This document shows, in pieces, positions 18,385-26,105 of a stretch of DNA of 64,000 bases. Origin of the DNA: Streptomyces sp. YS415 (GTDB taxonomy: Bacteria > Actinomycetota > Actinomycetes > Streptomycetales > Streptomycetaceae); NCBI RefSeq assembly GCF_023544665.1, contig NZ_JAMJFL010000024.1, forward strand, positions 1-64,000, read 5' to 3'. How positions within the stretch are numbered: position 1 is the first letter of the stretch; each line of letters starts with the position of its first letter. Below the pieces are notes generated by a model. It did not search any database, was not told the origin of the DNA, and saw only the letters and a list, made by a program, of their open reading frames with translations. The position numbers and the translations under genes are program-made.

Positions 18385-21126
18385 TCACAGCAGGCCGTCC
18401 CACATCTGCTCCAGCAGGACCGACCACCAGCTCTCCGGCGAACCGAGCGCCGCCGGGTCCAGCGCGGCCAGCTGCGCCTGGAAGTCGACGGTCCAGCGGC
18501 CCGCCTGCTCCTGGTTCAGCCCGAACCGCAGCCGCCACATCCGGCCGAGCAGCCCAAGGCAGCGCTGGAACTCGGGCAGCCCGGTGTTCACGAACTGCGG
18601 CGGCACGGGCGCCCCGCCCGGACCGGCCTCCACCGGCACGGCGACGATGTTCGCCGTCCCGTACTGGACGCAGATCGCCCGGCCGAAGTCGCTGCCCATC
18701 ACCAGGTAGGAGCCCGCGTCCGCGGCCGGCTGCACCCCGCGCTCGATCGCCAGCTCCGCCAGTGTCGGCACCGGCCGCCCCGGCTGGGCCTGGGCCCAGA
18801 AGAAGGGGCCCATGTCCATCGGCAGCCCCGCCGCGACCAGGCTGTGCGCCACGATCGGCGGCACGCCCTGCCGGGACACGGCGGCCTGCTCGAACCGGAA
18901 CACCCCCGGCCCGAACGCCGCCGCCAGCTCCTGCCCGATCGCCTCCGGCGGCACCGGCGGCGCGGGCTGCACCTGCGGCAGCGGCGCCCGCACCGGCGCG
19001 GGCCGCGCGGGGCCGTCCGCAACCTGGTGCAACTCGCCCTGGTGCGCCAGCAGTTGCCGCATCCCCTGCTGCCGGCTCGCGTGATCCGTGCCGTACGGCG
19101 CGATGCTCGCGATCCGCGCCTGCGGCCACTGCTCCCGGATCATCCGCGCGCAGTACGCGCCCGGCAGTTCGCACGACTCCAGCTCGGTGTGCAGCTCCAG
19201 CACCTGGTCCGGCGGCACGTTCAGGGCGCGCAGCTCGTGGAAGATCTGCCACTCCGGGTGCGGCGTGCCCGGCGCCGACCGCCGGATCAGCTGCTGCTCG
19301 GAACCGTCCTGCGCGCGGTACCGCAGCACGGCCTGATACCCCGGGCCCACGGTCGGCTGACCGGTGGGCTGCTGCGGATAGCCGTACGCCGGGGGCTGCT
19401 GCCCCGGCATGGGCATCGGCATGGGCATGGGCTGACCGGGCGGGGGCATGGCTCCGGGCGGCATCGCGCCGGGCGGCATCGGCGGCCGGACAGCACCCGA
19501 CGCCATGCCGGGGGCACCCGGAGCACCAGGGGCGCCGGGGGCGTGCGGCGGCGGGGGCGCGCCAGGGCCGCCCACCGGGGGCGCCGACAGCACGGTCTCC
19601 GCGTGGTGCACGGCACCGCGCCCAGCGCCGGGGGCGCCGGGCATGCCGGGGGCGCCCGGAGGCTGCGGGGCGCCCGGGACTCCGGGGGCACCGGGCGGGT
19701 TCGGCATCCCCGGGGCGCTCGGCGCACCGGGCGGACCCGGAGGCTGCGGCACACCGGCGCCCCCGCCCATCTGACTCGGGTCGGCCAGCATCGTGGCCGC
19801 GTGGTGCACACCGCCCGGAGGCGTCCCGCCGGGCGCACCCGGAGCACCGGGAGGCTGCGGCGCGCCCGGACCAGCCGGACCGGCCGGGCCGCCGGGGCCC
19901 TCGGGACCCAGCGCGGACACCATCTGCGTCGGCACGTACCCGCCCGCGGGCGTACCCGGCGCACCGGGGCCGGACGGCGCGGGCGGCGGCGTGGCGCCGG
20001 GGCGCGCACCCGGCGCTCCCGGAGCGCTCGGCGGAGGCGGCGGAGTCGCCCCGGGCCGTCCCGCACGACGCGGCGGAGGCGCCGCCTTGCTCGTCGCGGC
20101 GTCGGCGATGTCCCCGGCGTTCGGCGCGAGCGGCCGGCCCGGCCCGGTGTCGGGCGCGGCGGACGGGCCGCCCTGCTGATAACCGGAGGAAGGCGCGGCG
20201 GAGGGGGGCGGAGGCGTGGCACCCGGAGCGGGCGTACCGCCGGGCGCGGCCGAGTCGTCGAGCGCCAGCGCCACCGCGGTCCGCGGCAACTGGCTGCCCC
20301 CCGACATCAACGCCGTCTTCGCGTCCGGCACCGCCGGCGGCGGCGTGCTGTCGTCCACCTCGTTCAGCTGCGGCGCGAACACGGTCGCGGGCAGCGGTAC
20401 GGAACGGTCCTCACCGGCGTCCGCGTTGGTGTCCGTACCGGCCCAGGGAGTAGCCCCGGCAGGCGCACCGCCCGCCCCGGCATCCGGCCAGGCCGTACCC
20501 CCACCGGGCGCCCCGGCCTGCGTCTCCGGCAAGGACCCTGCACCGGACCCCGCCGGCGCATCGGCCGCCCCGGCATCCGGCCAAGCCGCACCCGGCCCCC
20601 CGGCCTGCGTCTCCGGCAGAGAACCGGCACCAGACCCAGCACCGGACCCGGCACTCACACCGGACCCGGCACTGGATTCGGCCGACGCCCCCGACCCGGC
20701 CGACGCCGCGGACCCCGCACCGGCACCCGAGGTGTCCCCACTCCGGCGGCCGGGAATCCCCAGCTGATCCGCCGCCTCCTGCAACCACTCCGGAGGAGTC
20801 AGCAGGAAGGACGTCTGGTTCAGATCCACCCGCGCCGAAGCCGGCGCCGGTTCCGGGGCCTCGTCCGGACGGCCGTACTCCTCCTCGTAGCGGCGGATCA
20901 CCTCGCCCACCGGCAGCGCGGGCCACAGGCTCGCCTCACCGCTGTCCCGGGCGATCACCAGCCGCTGCGCCCCGCCGTCCGAACGCGGCCCGTCCGAGCG
21001 GTCCTCGGCCCAGACGACGAAGCCCAGCTCGAACTCCCGCACCCGCACCTCCCGGTGCTGGTACGCGGGCACATCACCGTTGACCCACTCCTCCGCGCGC
21101 TCCTGCGCCTGAGCGAACGTCACCAT
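18385..21126 (-). CDS. Imm35-like / deaminase-like / SUKH-4 fusion protein
   Basis: 913 residues from ATG 21126 (a GTG at 21138 would overlap the upstream stop but leaves no ribosome-site spacing). Residues 1-95 look like an Imm35/YrhB-type immunity domain (REFELGFVVWAEDR, RLVIARDSG). Residues about 100-590 are a Pro/Gly/Ala linker with long collagen-like GxP stretches. Around 597-700 is a deaminase-type core: TPHPEW (His623, Glu625), LELHTELESC (Cys652) and AYC (Cys659). About 725-913 match SUKH-4 (GSDFGRAICVQYGTANIVAVPV, QFVNTGLPEFQRC). Deaminase chemistry is inferred: the usual PC..C is replaced by SC.(6)C. There is no signal peptide. It is co-translated with the WHH-SUKH gene. Confidence 0.85.
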   Translation of the reverse strand: MVTFAQAQERAEEWVNGDVPAYQHREVRVREFELGFVVWAEDRSDGPRSDGGAQRLVIARDSGEASLWPALPVGEVIRRYEEEYGRPDEAPEPAPASARVDLNQTSFLLTPPEWLQEAADQLGIPGRRSGDTSGAGAGSAASAGSGASAESSAGSGVSAGSGAGSGAGSLPETQAGGPGAAWPDAGAADAPAGSGAGSLPETQAGAPGGGTAWPDAGAGGAPAGATPWAGTDTNADAGEDRSVPLPATVFAPQLNEVDDSTPPPAVPDAKTALMSGGSQLPRTAVALALDDSAAPGGTPAPGATPPPPSAAPSSGYQQGGPSAAPDTGPGRPLAPNAGDIADAATSKAAPPPRRAGRPGATPPPPPSAPGAPGARPGATPPPAPSGPGAPGTPAGGYVPTQMVSALGPEGPGGPAGPAGPGAPQPPGAPGAPGGTPPGGVHHAATMLADPSQMGGGAGVPQPPGPPGAPSAPGMPNPPGAPGVPGAPQPPGAPGMPGAPGAGRGAVHHAETVLSAPPVGGPGAPPPPHAPGAPGAPGAPGMASGAVRPPMPPGAMPPGAMPPPGQPMPMPMPMPGQQPPAYGYPQQPTGQPTVGPGYQAVLRYRAQDGSEQQLIRRSAPGTPHPEWQIFHELRALNVPPDQVLELHTELESCELPGAYCARMIREQWPQARIASIAPYGTDHASRQQGMRQLLAHQGELHQVADGPARPAPVRAPLPQVQPAPPVPPEAIGQELAAAFGPGVFRFEQAAVSRQGVPPIVAHSLVAAGLPMDMGPFFWAQAQPGRPVPTLAELAIERGVQPAADAGSYLVMGSDFGRAICVQYGTANIVAVPVEAGPGGAPVPPQFVNTGLPEFQRCLGLLGRMWRLRFGLNQEQAGRWTVDFQAQLAALDPAALGSPESWWSVLLEQMWDGLL

Positions 21127-21134
21127 CGCGAAAC

Positions 21135-22160
21135 TCACTCCCCAGACACGGAAGAAGACACCGGCACGGAACGGGCGAAACCACCGTCGACCATCAGATT
21201 CGCCACCGTCTCCAACTCGGGCGGAGAACCCGCCAGCCGGGAGAGGAAGGCATCGAAGTCGTCACCGCAGGGCAGCAACAGCCGCTCCACCCGTTCCGCC
21301 GGCGACCAGGACGGATCGACGTCCCGCGCATCGTCGTACGCGCAGAACCAGACCGAACCGATCCGCTCGCCCTTCACCTTCACCGCCAGCAGACCGCCCT
21401 GGACGAAACCGACACCCAGGTAGTCCTTGGTCAGATGGTCCCGCAGGCACTTGTTGACGTAGACGAGGTCATTGACCGCCGCCTCCTCGCGCACTGTGAA
21501 GAAGGGCTGGTCGATCAGCAGACCCAACTCCGCGTCCAGCGCGGTCCCCACCGGCGCGCAGCCGCCCGCCGCCTTCAGGAAGGACCGGTACGCGCCCGGC
21601 AGCCGGTACCCGAGGTCCTCCTCGACGCCCAGCACCTGCGCCTCGCTCACCGCCACCCCCGACTTGGGCAGACCGATGTGCGCCGGACGCGTCTCCTGCA
21701 GCGGCCGCGTGCCCCGCTTGTTCTGGTCCACCGCCGCGGTGGCGATCCCGCCGTGATGCCGCAGCAGCGCCTTGACCTCCACCGGAACCAGCTCGAGCCG
21801 CCGCGAGGCCGCCGCGTGGTGCCACGTCCAGCCGTGCGGCGTCGCCACCGACGGCACCGTGTCCCACAGCTCATGACCGGTGGCCGCCAGCGCCGCGTTC
21901 GCCGACACGTAATCCGTCAGGCGCAGTTCGTCGACGCCGAAACCCTCCGGGGGATCCGCGATCTCCGCCGCCGCCCGCGCGTACGGCGAGAAGTCGGGAT
22001 AGCCGTGCTCGTCGATCCGCACCCCACGCGGATGACGGGCAGCCCGGACCGGATCCGGGAAGTGCACGACCTGCCCGGCGTAGGCCGCGTTCGGCGGCGC
22101 GGCGTGTCCCCCGGCCTGGCGGCCGGGAGGTGCCCCCAGCCCGAGCCGACCTGTCGTCAT
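21135..22160 (-). CDS. WHH nuclease domain fused to SUKH (SMI1/KNR4) domain
   Basis: 341 residues; ATG at 22160 after AGGGGGC. Residues about 45-140 match the WHH family of HNH/Endo VII toxin nucleases: VRIDEHGYPDFSPYA, then HGWTWHH (Trp113, His114, His115), RLELVPVEVKALLRHHGG. Residues about 165-310 form a SUKH/SMI1-KNR4 domain: VSEAQVLGVEEDLGYRLPGAYRSFL, LGLLIDQPFF, VYVNKCLRDH and WFCAYDD. In polymorphic toxin systems WHH nucleases are C-terminal toxins and SUKH proteins their immunities; here both sit in one cytosolic chain without export signal or leader domain. It is the first gene of the leftward operon. Confidence 0.88.
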   Translation of the reverse strand: MTTGRLGLGAPPGRQAGGHAAPPNAAYAGQVVHFPDPVRAARHPRGVRIDEHGYPDFSPYARAAAEIADPPEGFGVDELRLTDYVSANAALAATGHELWDTVPSVATPHGWTWHHAAASRRLELVPVEVKALLRHHGGIATAAVDQNKRGTRPLQETRPAHIGLPKSGVAVSEAQVLGVEEDLGYRLPGAYRSFLKAAGGCAPVGTALDAELGLLIDQPFFTVREEAAVNDLVYVNKCLRDHLTKDYLGVGFVQGGLLAVKVKGERIGSVWFCAYDDARDVDPSWSPAERVERLLLPCGDDFDAFLSRLAGSPPELETVANLMVDGGFARSVPVSSSVSGE

Positions 22161-22327
22161 GGCGGTTGCCCCCTGCGGCGTTCTGGTACGGCACGCAATG
22201 ACCCTCCTCGGCCACTACGCCCCGTAACGACTGTCTCCACGCGTCAACCGCATGGATCGCGGTGCCGACAGCCTATGCGGTACGACGACACGGGTCACCG
22301 GGCACCGGTCAGGGCCCCTCCGCTTCC

Positions 22328-22353
22328 GTGACCAGCCGTCACCTCGCCGTGAC
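22328..22353. promoter_or_regulatory. Alternating inverted repeats between the divergent toxin/immunity-like operons
   Basis: GTGAC (22328), GTCAC (22338) and GTGAC (22349) follow one another with 5- and 6-bp spacers, so the middle element pairs with either flank. It lies within the 298-bp region between the two operons (22161-22458). No gene and no sure promoter hexamers are seen in that region. It could bind a regulator shared by both operons (inference). Confidence 0.35.
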
Positions 22354-22458
22354 AGCCTGCCCAAACCCGGGCGTGTCGCAGCGCCCCAGCTTCCGCAGCA
22401 GCCACGCCATTTGGCACTCTGTGTCGTCCGGGGGGATGCACGGGAGGGGACAACGACC

Positions 22459-22986
22459 ATGAACGCGACGCAGACAGGACCACACGGAGGCCCGAGAACG
22501 AGCCCGTCCGGCGACCCCCGGGTCGGCTGGAGCGCCACCGACGCCCGGCACGCCCCCACCCTGCTCCACCGCCGTGACGGCATACTCCCCACCGTCGCCG
22601 CCGCCCTCTCCGTCCGCGGCGCCACCCTCACCGGCACCGCCGCCCGCGGCGACCAGCCGCCCGCGCTGCACCCACTCGTCCAGGACTTCCTGGACACCCT
22701 GACCAGCGCCCAGCGCGACCGCTTCACCGGCCGCTGCGCCGAGACGATCCTGATCTCGCGGCACATCGCCGCCGCCGACGCCGCCCGCAGCAAACGTGCC
22801 GCCCGCAAACCCATGACCAACGGCGAGGCCCGCAAGGCCCTCAAGCAGGCCAAGCTCACCGCCCGCCGCATCCGCGAGGACGGCGACCCCCTGCACGGCA
22901 GCTTCGCCGCCCCCTGCCGCGCCTGCACCGCCCTCAGCGCGCACTTCGGCGTCCGGATCGTCGACCCCGCCGCCACCGACGACTGA
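22459..22986 (+). CDS. YwqJ-type putative deaminase
   Basis: 175 residues; ATG at 22459 after GGAGGGGA, which decides against longer open frames. About 55 N-terminal residues look disordered. The core has the two deaminase zinc motifs of the YwqJ family: GRCAETILISRHI (Cys93-Ala94-Glu95, Cys replacing the usual His) and APCRAC (Cys153, Cys156). Helical text between them (NGEARKALKQAKLTARRIRE) and GSFAAPCRACTALSAHFGVRIV fit the fold. In other bacteria YwqJ domains are C-terminal toxins predicted to deaminate nucleic acid or nucleotides. This copy is free-standing and lacks a secretion signal. A SUKH-3 gene follows after 41 bp. Confidence 0.88.
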   Translation: MNATQTGPHGGPRTSPSGDPRVGWSATDARHAPTLLHRRDGILPTVAAALSVRGATLTGTAARGDQPPALHPLVQDFLDTLTSAQRDRFTGRCAETILISRHIAAADAARSKRAARKPMTNGEARKALKQAKLTARRIREDGDPLHGSFAAPCRACTALSAHFGVRIVDPAATDD

Positions 22987-23027
22987 CGACCGACGCCCGT
23001 CCTTCACACCCGCACGATTGAGGGCAG

Positions 23028-23522
23028 ATGCACCCGGACCGCACCTCCACCACCCGCTTCCCCGTGCCCGTCGACGCCGCCCTGCGCGCCGCCGGCTGGC
23101 AGCCCGGACGCTGGGACATCAAGCAGGCCGAGATCTGGGCCGACGCCCTGCGCGACCACACCTCGCCCGCCGGCCACCGGCACACCGTCTTCCCCGCCGC
23201 CGTGGAGGCCTGGGCGGAATTCGGCGGACTGCACATCACCCCGCCCGGACCGGGCCGCCAGGTCGCCCCCGCCAGCGTCCACCTCGACCCGCTGCACGGC
23301 CTGCACATGGCCCGCACCCTCGGCGACCTCGGCCGCGCCCTCGACACCGAGGTCTGCCCCCTCGGCGCGGAGACCGACACCGACGCCCTGCTCGCCATCG
23401 ACGCCGAGGGCCGCGTCTACACCCTCGACCACACCGGCGACTGGTACCTCGGCCCCGACATCGACCTGGCGCTCAGCACCCTCGTCGCGGGCACCGAACC
23501 GGTACGGCTCACCGCGCCCTGA
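23028..23522 (+). CDS. SUKH-3 domain immunity-like protein
   Basis: 164 residues; ATG at 23028 after GAGGGC. Typical SUKH-3 text: ALRAAGWQPGRWDIKQAEIWADALRD, then VEAWAEFGGLHI, VHLDPLHG, TEVCPLGAETD, LLAIDAEGRVYTLDHTGDWYLG and DIDLALSTLV. SUKH-3 members act as immunity proteins against nucleic-acid-targeting toxins, including YwqJ-like deaminases, and the immediate upstream gene is exactly such a deaminase. The two probably form a toxin-immunity pair or a co-opted regulatory pair. It ends 8 bp from the convergent kinase gene. Confidence 0.88.
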   Translation: MHPDRTSTTRFPVPVDAALRAAGWQPGRWDIKQAEIWADALRDHTSPAGHRHTVFPAAVEAWAEFGGLHITPPGPGRQVAPASVHLDPLHGLHMARTLGDLGRALDTEVCPLGAETDTDALLAIDAEGRVYTLDHTGDWYLGPDIDLALSTLVAGTEPVRLTAP

Positions 23523-23529
23523 ACCGGCC

Positions 23530-24846
23530 TCACGCCGCCGGAATCACCGCCGACACCCGGAACCCCCCGGCATCCGTGGGCCCCGACACGAACACCCCGC
23601 CCAGCGCGGCCACCCGCTCCTTCATCCCCACCAGGCCGTTGCCGCCCGACGGCAACCGCGCCGAGGACGCGGACGCCGCCTCCGGCGGGGGCTCGTTCTC
23701 CACCTGCATCGCGATCTCGGCGACCCGATGAGCCAGCCGTACGTGCGTCTTCGCGCCCGCCGCGTGCTTGTGCACGTTGGTCAGCGCCTCCTGCACCACG
23801 CGGTACGCCGTCTGCTCCACCTCCGGCGGATAGCCCCGCACGTCGCCCTCGACCGAGAGGTCGACCACCATGCCCGCCGCCGCGGACTGCCCGATCAGCT
23901 CGTCCAGCTCCTCCAGGCACGGCCCCTCGGCCGGGGCCCGCTCGTCCTCCACGGCCCGGGAAGCCGCCGCCGCGGCAGCCGCCCCGACCGCCGCCAGCGG
24001 CACCACCGGACGCCGCGCGGCGAGACCGTCGGTGGCGCGCAGCACGCCGAGCATCTCGCGCAGCTCGGTCAGCGCCTGCCGGCCCATGTCACCGACCAGG
24101 GCCGCGTTCTTGACGGCCTTCTCCGGATCCTTGCGAGCGACCGCCTGCAGCGCCGCCGCGTGCACCACCATCAGACTCACCCGGTGCGCCACCACGTCGT
24201 GCATCTCCCGGGCGATCCGGGTGCGCTCCTCACCGCGCGCCCACTCGGCCCGCTCCTCCGCGCGCTCCGCGAGCAGTTGCAGCTCCCGCTCCAGACTGTC
24301 CGCACGCTCCCGCAGCGACTCCATCAGCCGCCGGCGCGCACCCACGTACAGCCCGAGCAGCAGCGGGGGCGCGGTCATGCCCAGCGAGGTGGTGATCGCA
24401 CCGAACGGCACGAACCAGTCCCCGAACTGCAGATCGCCCTGATCCACCCCCTGGCGCAGCCACACGAACGTCACGATCAACATGCCGACCTGGGACATCG
24501 CGGCCAGCGCGCCGATGATCCGGCGGGGCAGTTCGGAGGCGGCCAGGGTGTAGAGGCCGACGACGATCATCAAGAAGCCCATCTGGGCGGGCATGACGGC
24601 GATCGAGACCAGCACGACCGCGATCGGCCAGCGCCGCCGCACCACCAGCACCGAACCGGCGAGCACCCCGAACAGCACACCCACGAACGCCGGGATCCCC
24701 GCGTCCGCCGCGAAGCCGAACCCTTTCGCCCCGCACTCCAGCGCGGACACCGCGGCCAGACCTATGTCCAGCACGGCACTGCGCCACCTCGCCCACCACC
24801 AGGGCCCTCCCAGGGCCCCGGCGTGCTCTTCCCCCGTCGTGGTCAT
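23530..24846 (-). CDS. Orphan NarL-type sensor histidine kinase
   Basis: 438 residues. Several membrane helices lie in the first 170 residues, then a coiled linker and a HisKA_3 dimerisation domain with RTRIAREMHDVVAHRV (His216 phosphoacceptor). The C-terminal ATPase has QEALTNVHKHA (N box) and a G-rich GGNGLVGMKERV. An extra Ala-rich insert separates the DHp and ATPase domains. No response regulator is adjacent (SUKH-3 on one side, an HTH gene on the other), so its partner is encoded elsewhere. TAGGCT ends 6 nt before the ATG with no ribosome site, suggesting a leaderless mRNA. Confidence 0.93.
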   Translation of the reverse strand: MTTTGEEHAGALGGPWWWARWRSAVLDIGLAAVSALECGAKGFGFAADAGIPAFVGVLFGVLAGSVLVVRRRWPIAVVLVSIAVMPAQMGFLMIVVGLYTLAASELPRRIIGALAAMSQVGMLIVTFVWLRQGVDQGDLQFGDWFVPFGAITTSLGMTAPPLLLGLYVGARRRLMESLRERADSLERELQLLAERAEERAEWARGEERTRIAREMHDVVAHRVSLMVVHAAALQAVARKDPEKAVKNAALVGDMGRQALTELREMLGVLRATDGLAARRPVVPLAAVGAAAAAAASRAVEDERAPAEGPCLEELDELIGQSAAAGMVVDLSVEGDVRGYPPEVEQTAYRVVQEALTNVHKHAAGAKTHVRLAHRVAEIAMQVENEPPPEAASASSARLPSGGNGLVGMKERVAALGGVFVSGPTDAGGFRVSAVIPAA

Positions 24847-25007
24847 GACTCCAGCCTACGGGCGGGGGCCGACGCTTTTCCGGTGAGTTTCCGGGACTGG
24901 CCTACACCACGCGGCAGGGCCGACGGACGGCGAAACAACCCGAAATACCTCGAACTGCTGAATCGCTCACCGTTCGACACCGGAACCGATCATTCCGTCC
25001 GGACGGT

Positions 25008-25886
25008 ATGCCTATGGCACATCCACCGACCAAATACACCGACTTCGAAGCACTACGGGAACGGGCGACGGCCTTGCGCCGAGCGGGACTCAGCCGACGC
25101 CGGATCCGCGACGAACTCCACGTCGACAACAACGACCTCCTCAACCGCCTCCTGGAGGGCGAGCCACCTCCGGAATGGACGAAGCGCCCGAACGCGAAGG
25201 ACGACCTGAGGGACAAAGCGCGAGAGCTACGACTCCAGGGCTGGACGTACGACCAGATCCAGGTGGAGCTGGGCTGCTCGAAAAGCTCGATCTCCCTGTG
25301 GGTACGCGACCTGCCGAAGCCGGAGCGCCGCGATCCGGCGGAGCAGGCGAAACTCGCGGCGCGAAAGCGCTGGGAACACGAACTCGCCGTCCGCGACGAG
25401 CAACGCCAGCACGTCAAAGCTGCGGCCGCAGCGGAGATCGGCGCGTTGTCCACGCGGGAACTGTTCCTGTTGGGCGTGGCCCTGTACTGGGCCGAGGGCA
25501 CCAAGGACAAGCCGTACTCACGCCGCGAGAACGTCGCCTTCGTCAACAGCGACCCAGGCATGATCGAGGTCTTCCTGGCCTGGCTCGACCTCCTCGGAGT
25601 TGAGCGCGAGCGCCTTCGCTTCACCGTGATGATTCACGAGAACGCAGACGTAGCGGCGGCAGAGCACTTCTGGGCCGATCTCGTCGGTGCCGACCAATCC
25701 ATCTTCAACAAGACGACACTCAAGAAACACAACCCGAAGACCGTCCGCAAGAACGTCGGCGACTCCTACCGCGGCTGCCTGGTGATCAAAGTCCTGCAGG
25801 GGGCCGACTTGTACCGTCGCATTGAAGGCGCCTGGTACGGCATAGTGTTGTCCGTGCGCGAAGCCGATCAATCAAATCGGACATAG
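25008..25886 (+). CDS. Protein with two HTH segments and a LAGLIDADG-like core
   Basis: 292 residues (ATG 25008; ATG 25014 is possible; ribosome site poor). Two HTH-like parts are visible: residues about 10-45 (LRRAGLSRRRIRDELHVDNNDLLNRLL) and about 65-95 (LRLQGWTYDQIQVELGCSKSSISLWVRDL). The C-terminal half has LFLLGVALYWAEGTKDK, VAFVNSDPGMIEVFLAWLDLLGV and RLRFTVMIHE, which resembles the LAGLIDADG/WhiA fold, where an L.G....A(E/D)G motif is catalytic. Base composition is visibly less GC-rich than its neighbours and it abuts tRNA-Gln, so recent acquisition is plausible. Enzymatic activity is not shown. Homologues are scattered hypothetical proteins in actinobacteria (from memory). Confidence 0.8.
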   Translation: MPMAHPPTKYTDFEALRERATALRRAGLSRRRIRDELHVDNNDLLNRLLEGEPPPEWTKRPNAKDDLRDKARELRLQGWTYDQIQVELGCSKSSISLWVRDLPKPERRDPAEQAKLAARKRWEHELAVRDEQRQHVKAAAAAEIGALSTRELFLLGVALYWAEGTKDKPYSRRENVAFVNSDPGMIEVFLAWLDLLGVERERLRFTVMIHENADVAAAEHFWADLVGADQSIFNKTTLKKHNPKTVRKNVGDSYRGCLVIKVLQGADLYRRIEGAWYGIVLSVREADQSNRT

Positions 25887-25897
25887 CGCGCTAACCA

Positions 25898-25968
25898 TCC
25901 CGGATCGTCTAAAGGTAGGACAAACGGTTTTGGTCCGTTGAATGAGGGTTCGAGTCCTTCTCCGGGAG
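25898..25968 (+). tRNA. tRNA-Gln (anticodon UUG)
   Basis: The acceptor stem TCCCGGA (25898-25904) pairs with TCCGGGA (25961-25967); discriminator G25968, and CCA is not encoded. D arm GTCTAAAGGTAGGAC, anticodon stem AACGG/CCGTT with loop TTTTGGT (anticodon TTG), and a T arm with GTTCGAGTC are all present. The Gln identity follows from the anticodon. Confidence 0.97.
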
Positions 25969-25991
25969 CACGGAACACGCAAGCTCACTTC

Positions 25992-26026
25992 GGGTCCTGA
26001 CTGCCATACGGCGCCAGTCAGGACCC
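25992..26026 (+). terminator. Terminator of tRNA-Gln
   Basis: GGGTCCTGACTG (25992-26003) and CAGTCAGGACCC (26015-26026) form a perfect 12-bp stem with an 11-nt loop, 23 nt downstream of the tRNA. Confidence 0.9.
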
Positions 26027-26105
26027 GCTCTCATAACCCCCACGAAACGCCCCGGTATCCTGCGGATGTCACCCCTCCCCATCCCAAAAGCCGAAGGGCA
26101 ACCCC

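Noticed and set aside
19448..20179. Collagen-like GAPGAPG open frames on the + strand
   Set aside because: They are the antisense reading of the Pro/Gly/Ala linker of the Imm35/deaminase/SUKH-4 protein; the flanking domains are coded on the minus strand.
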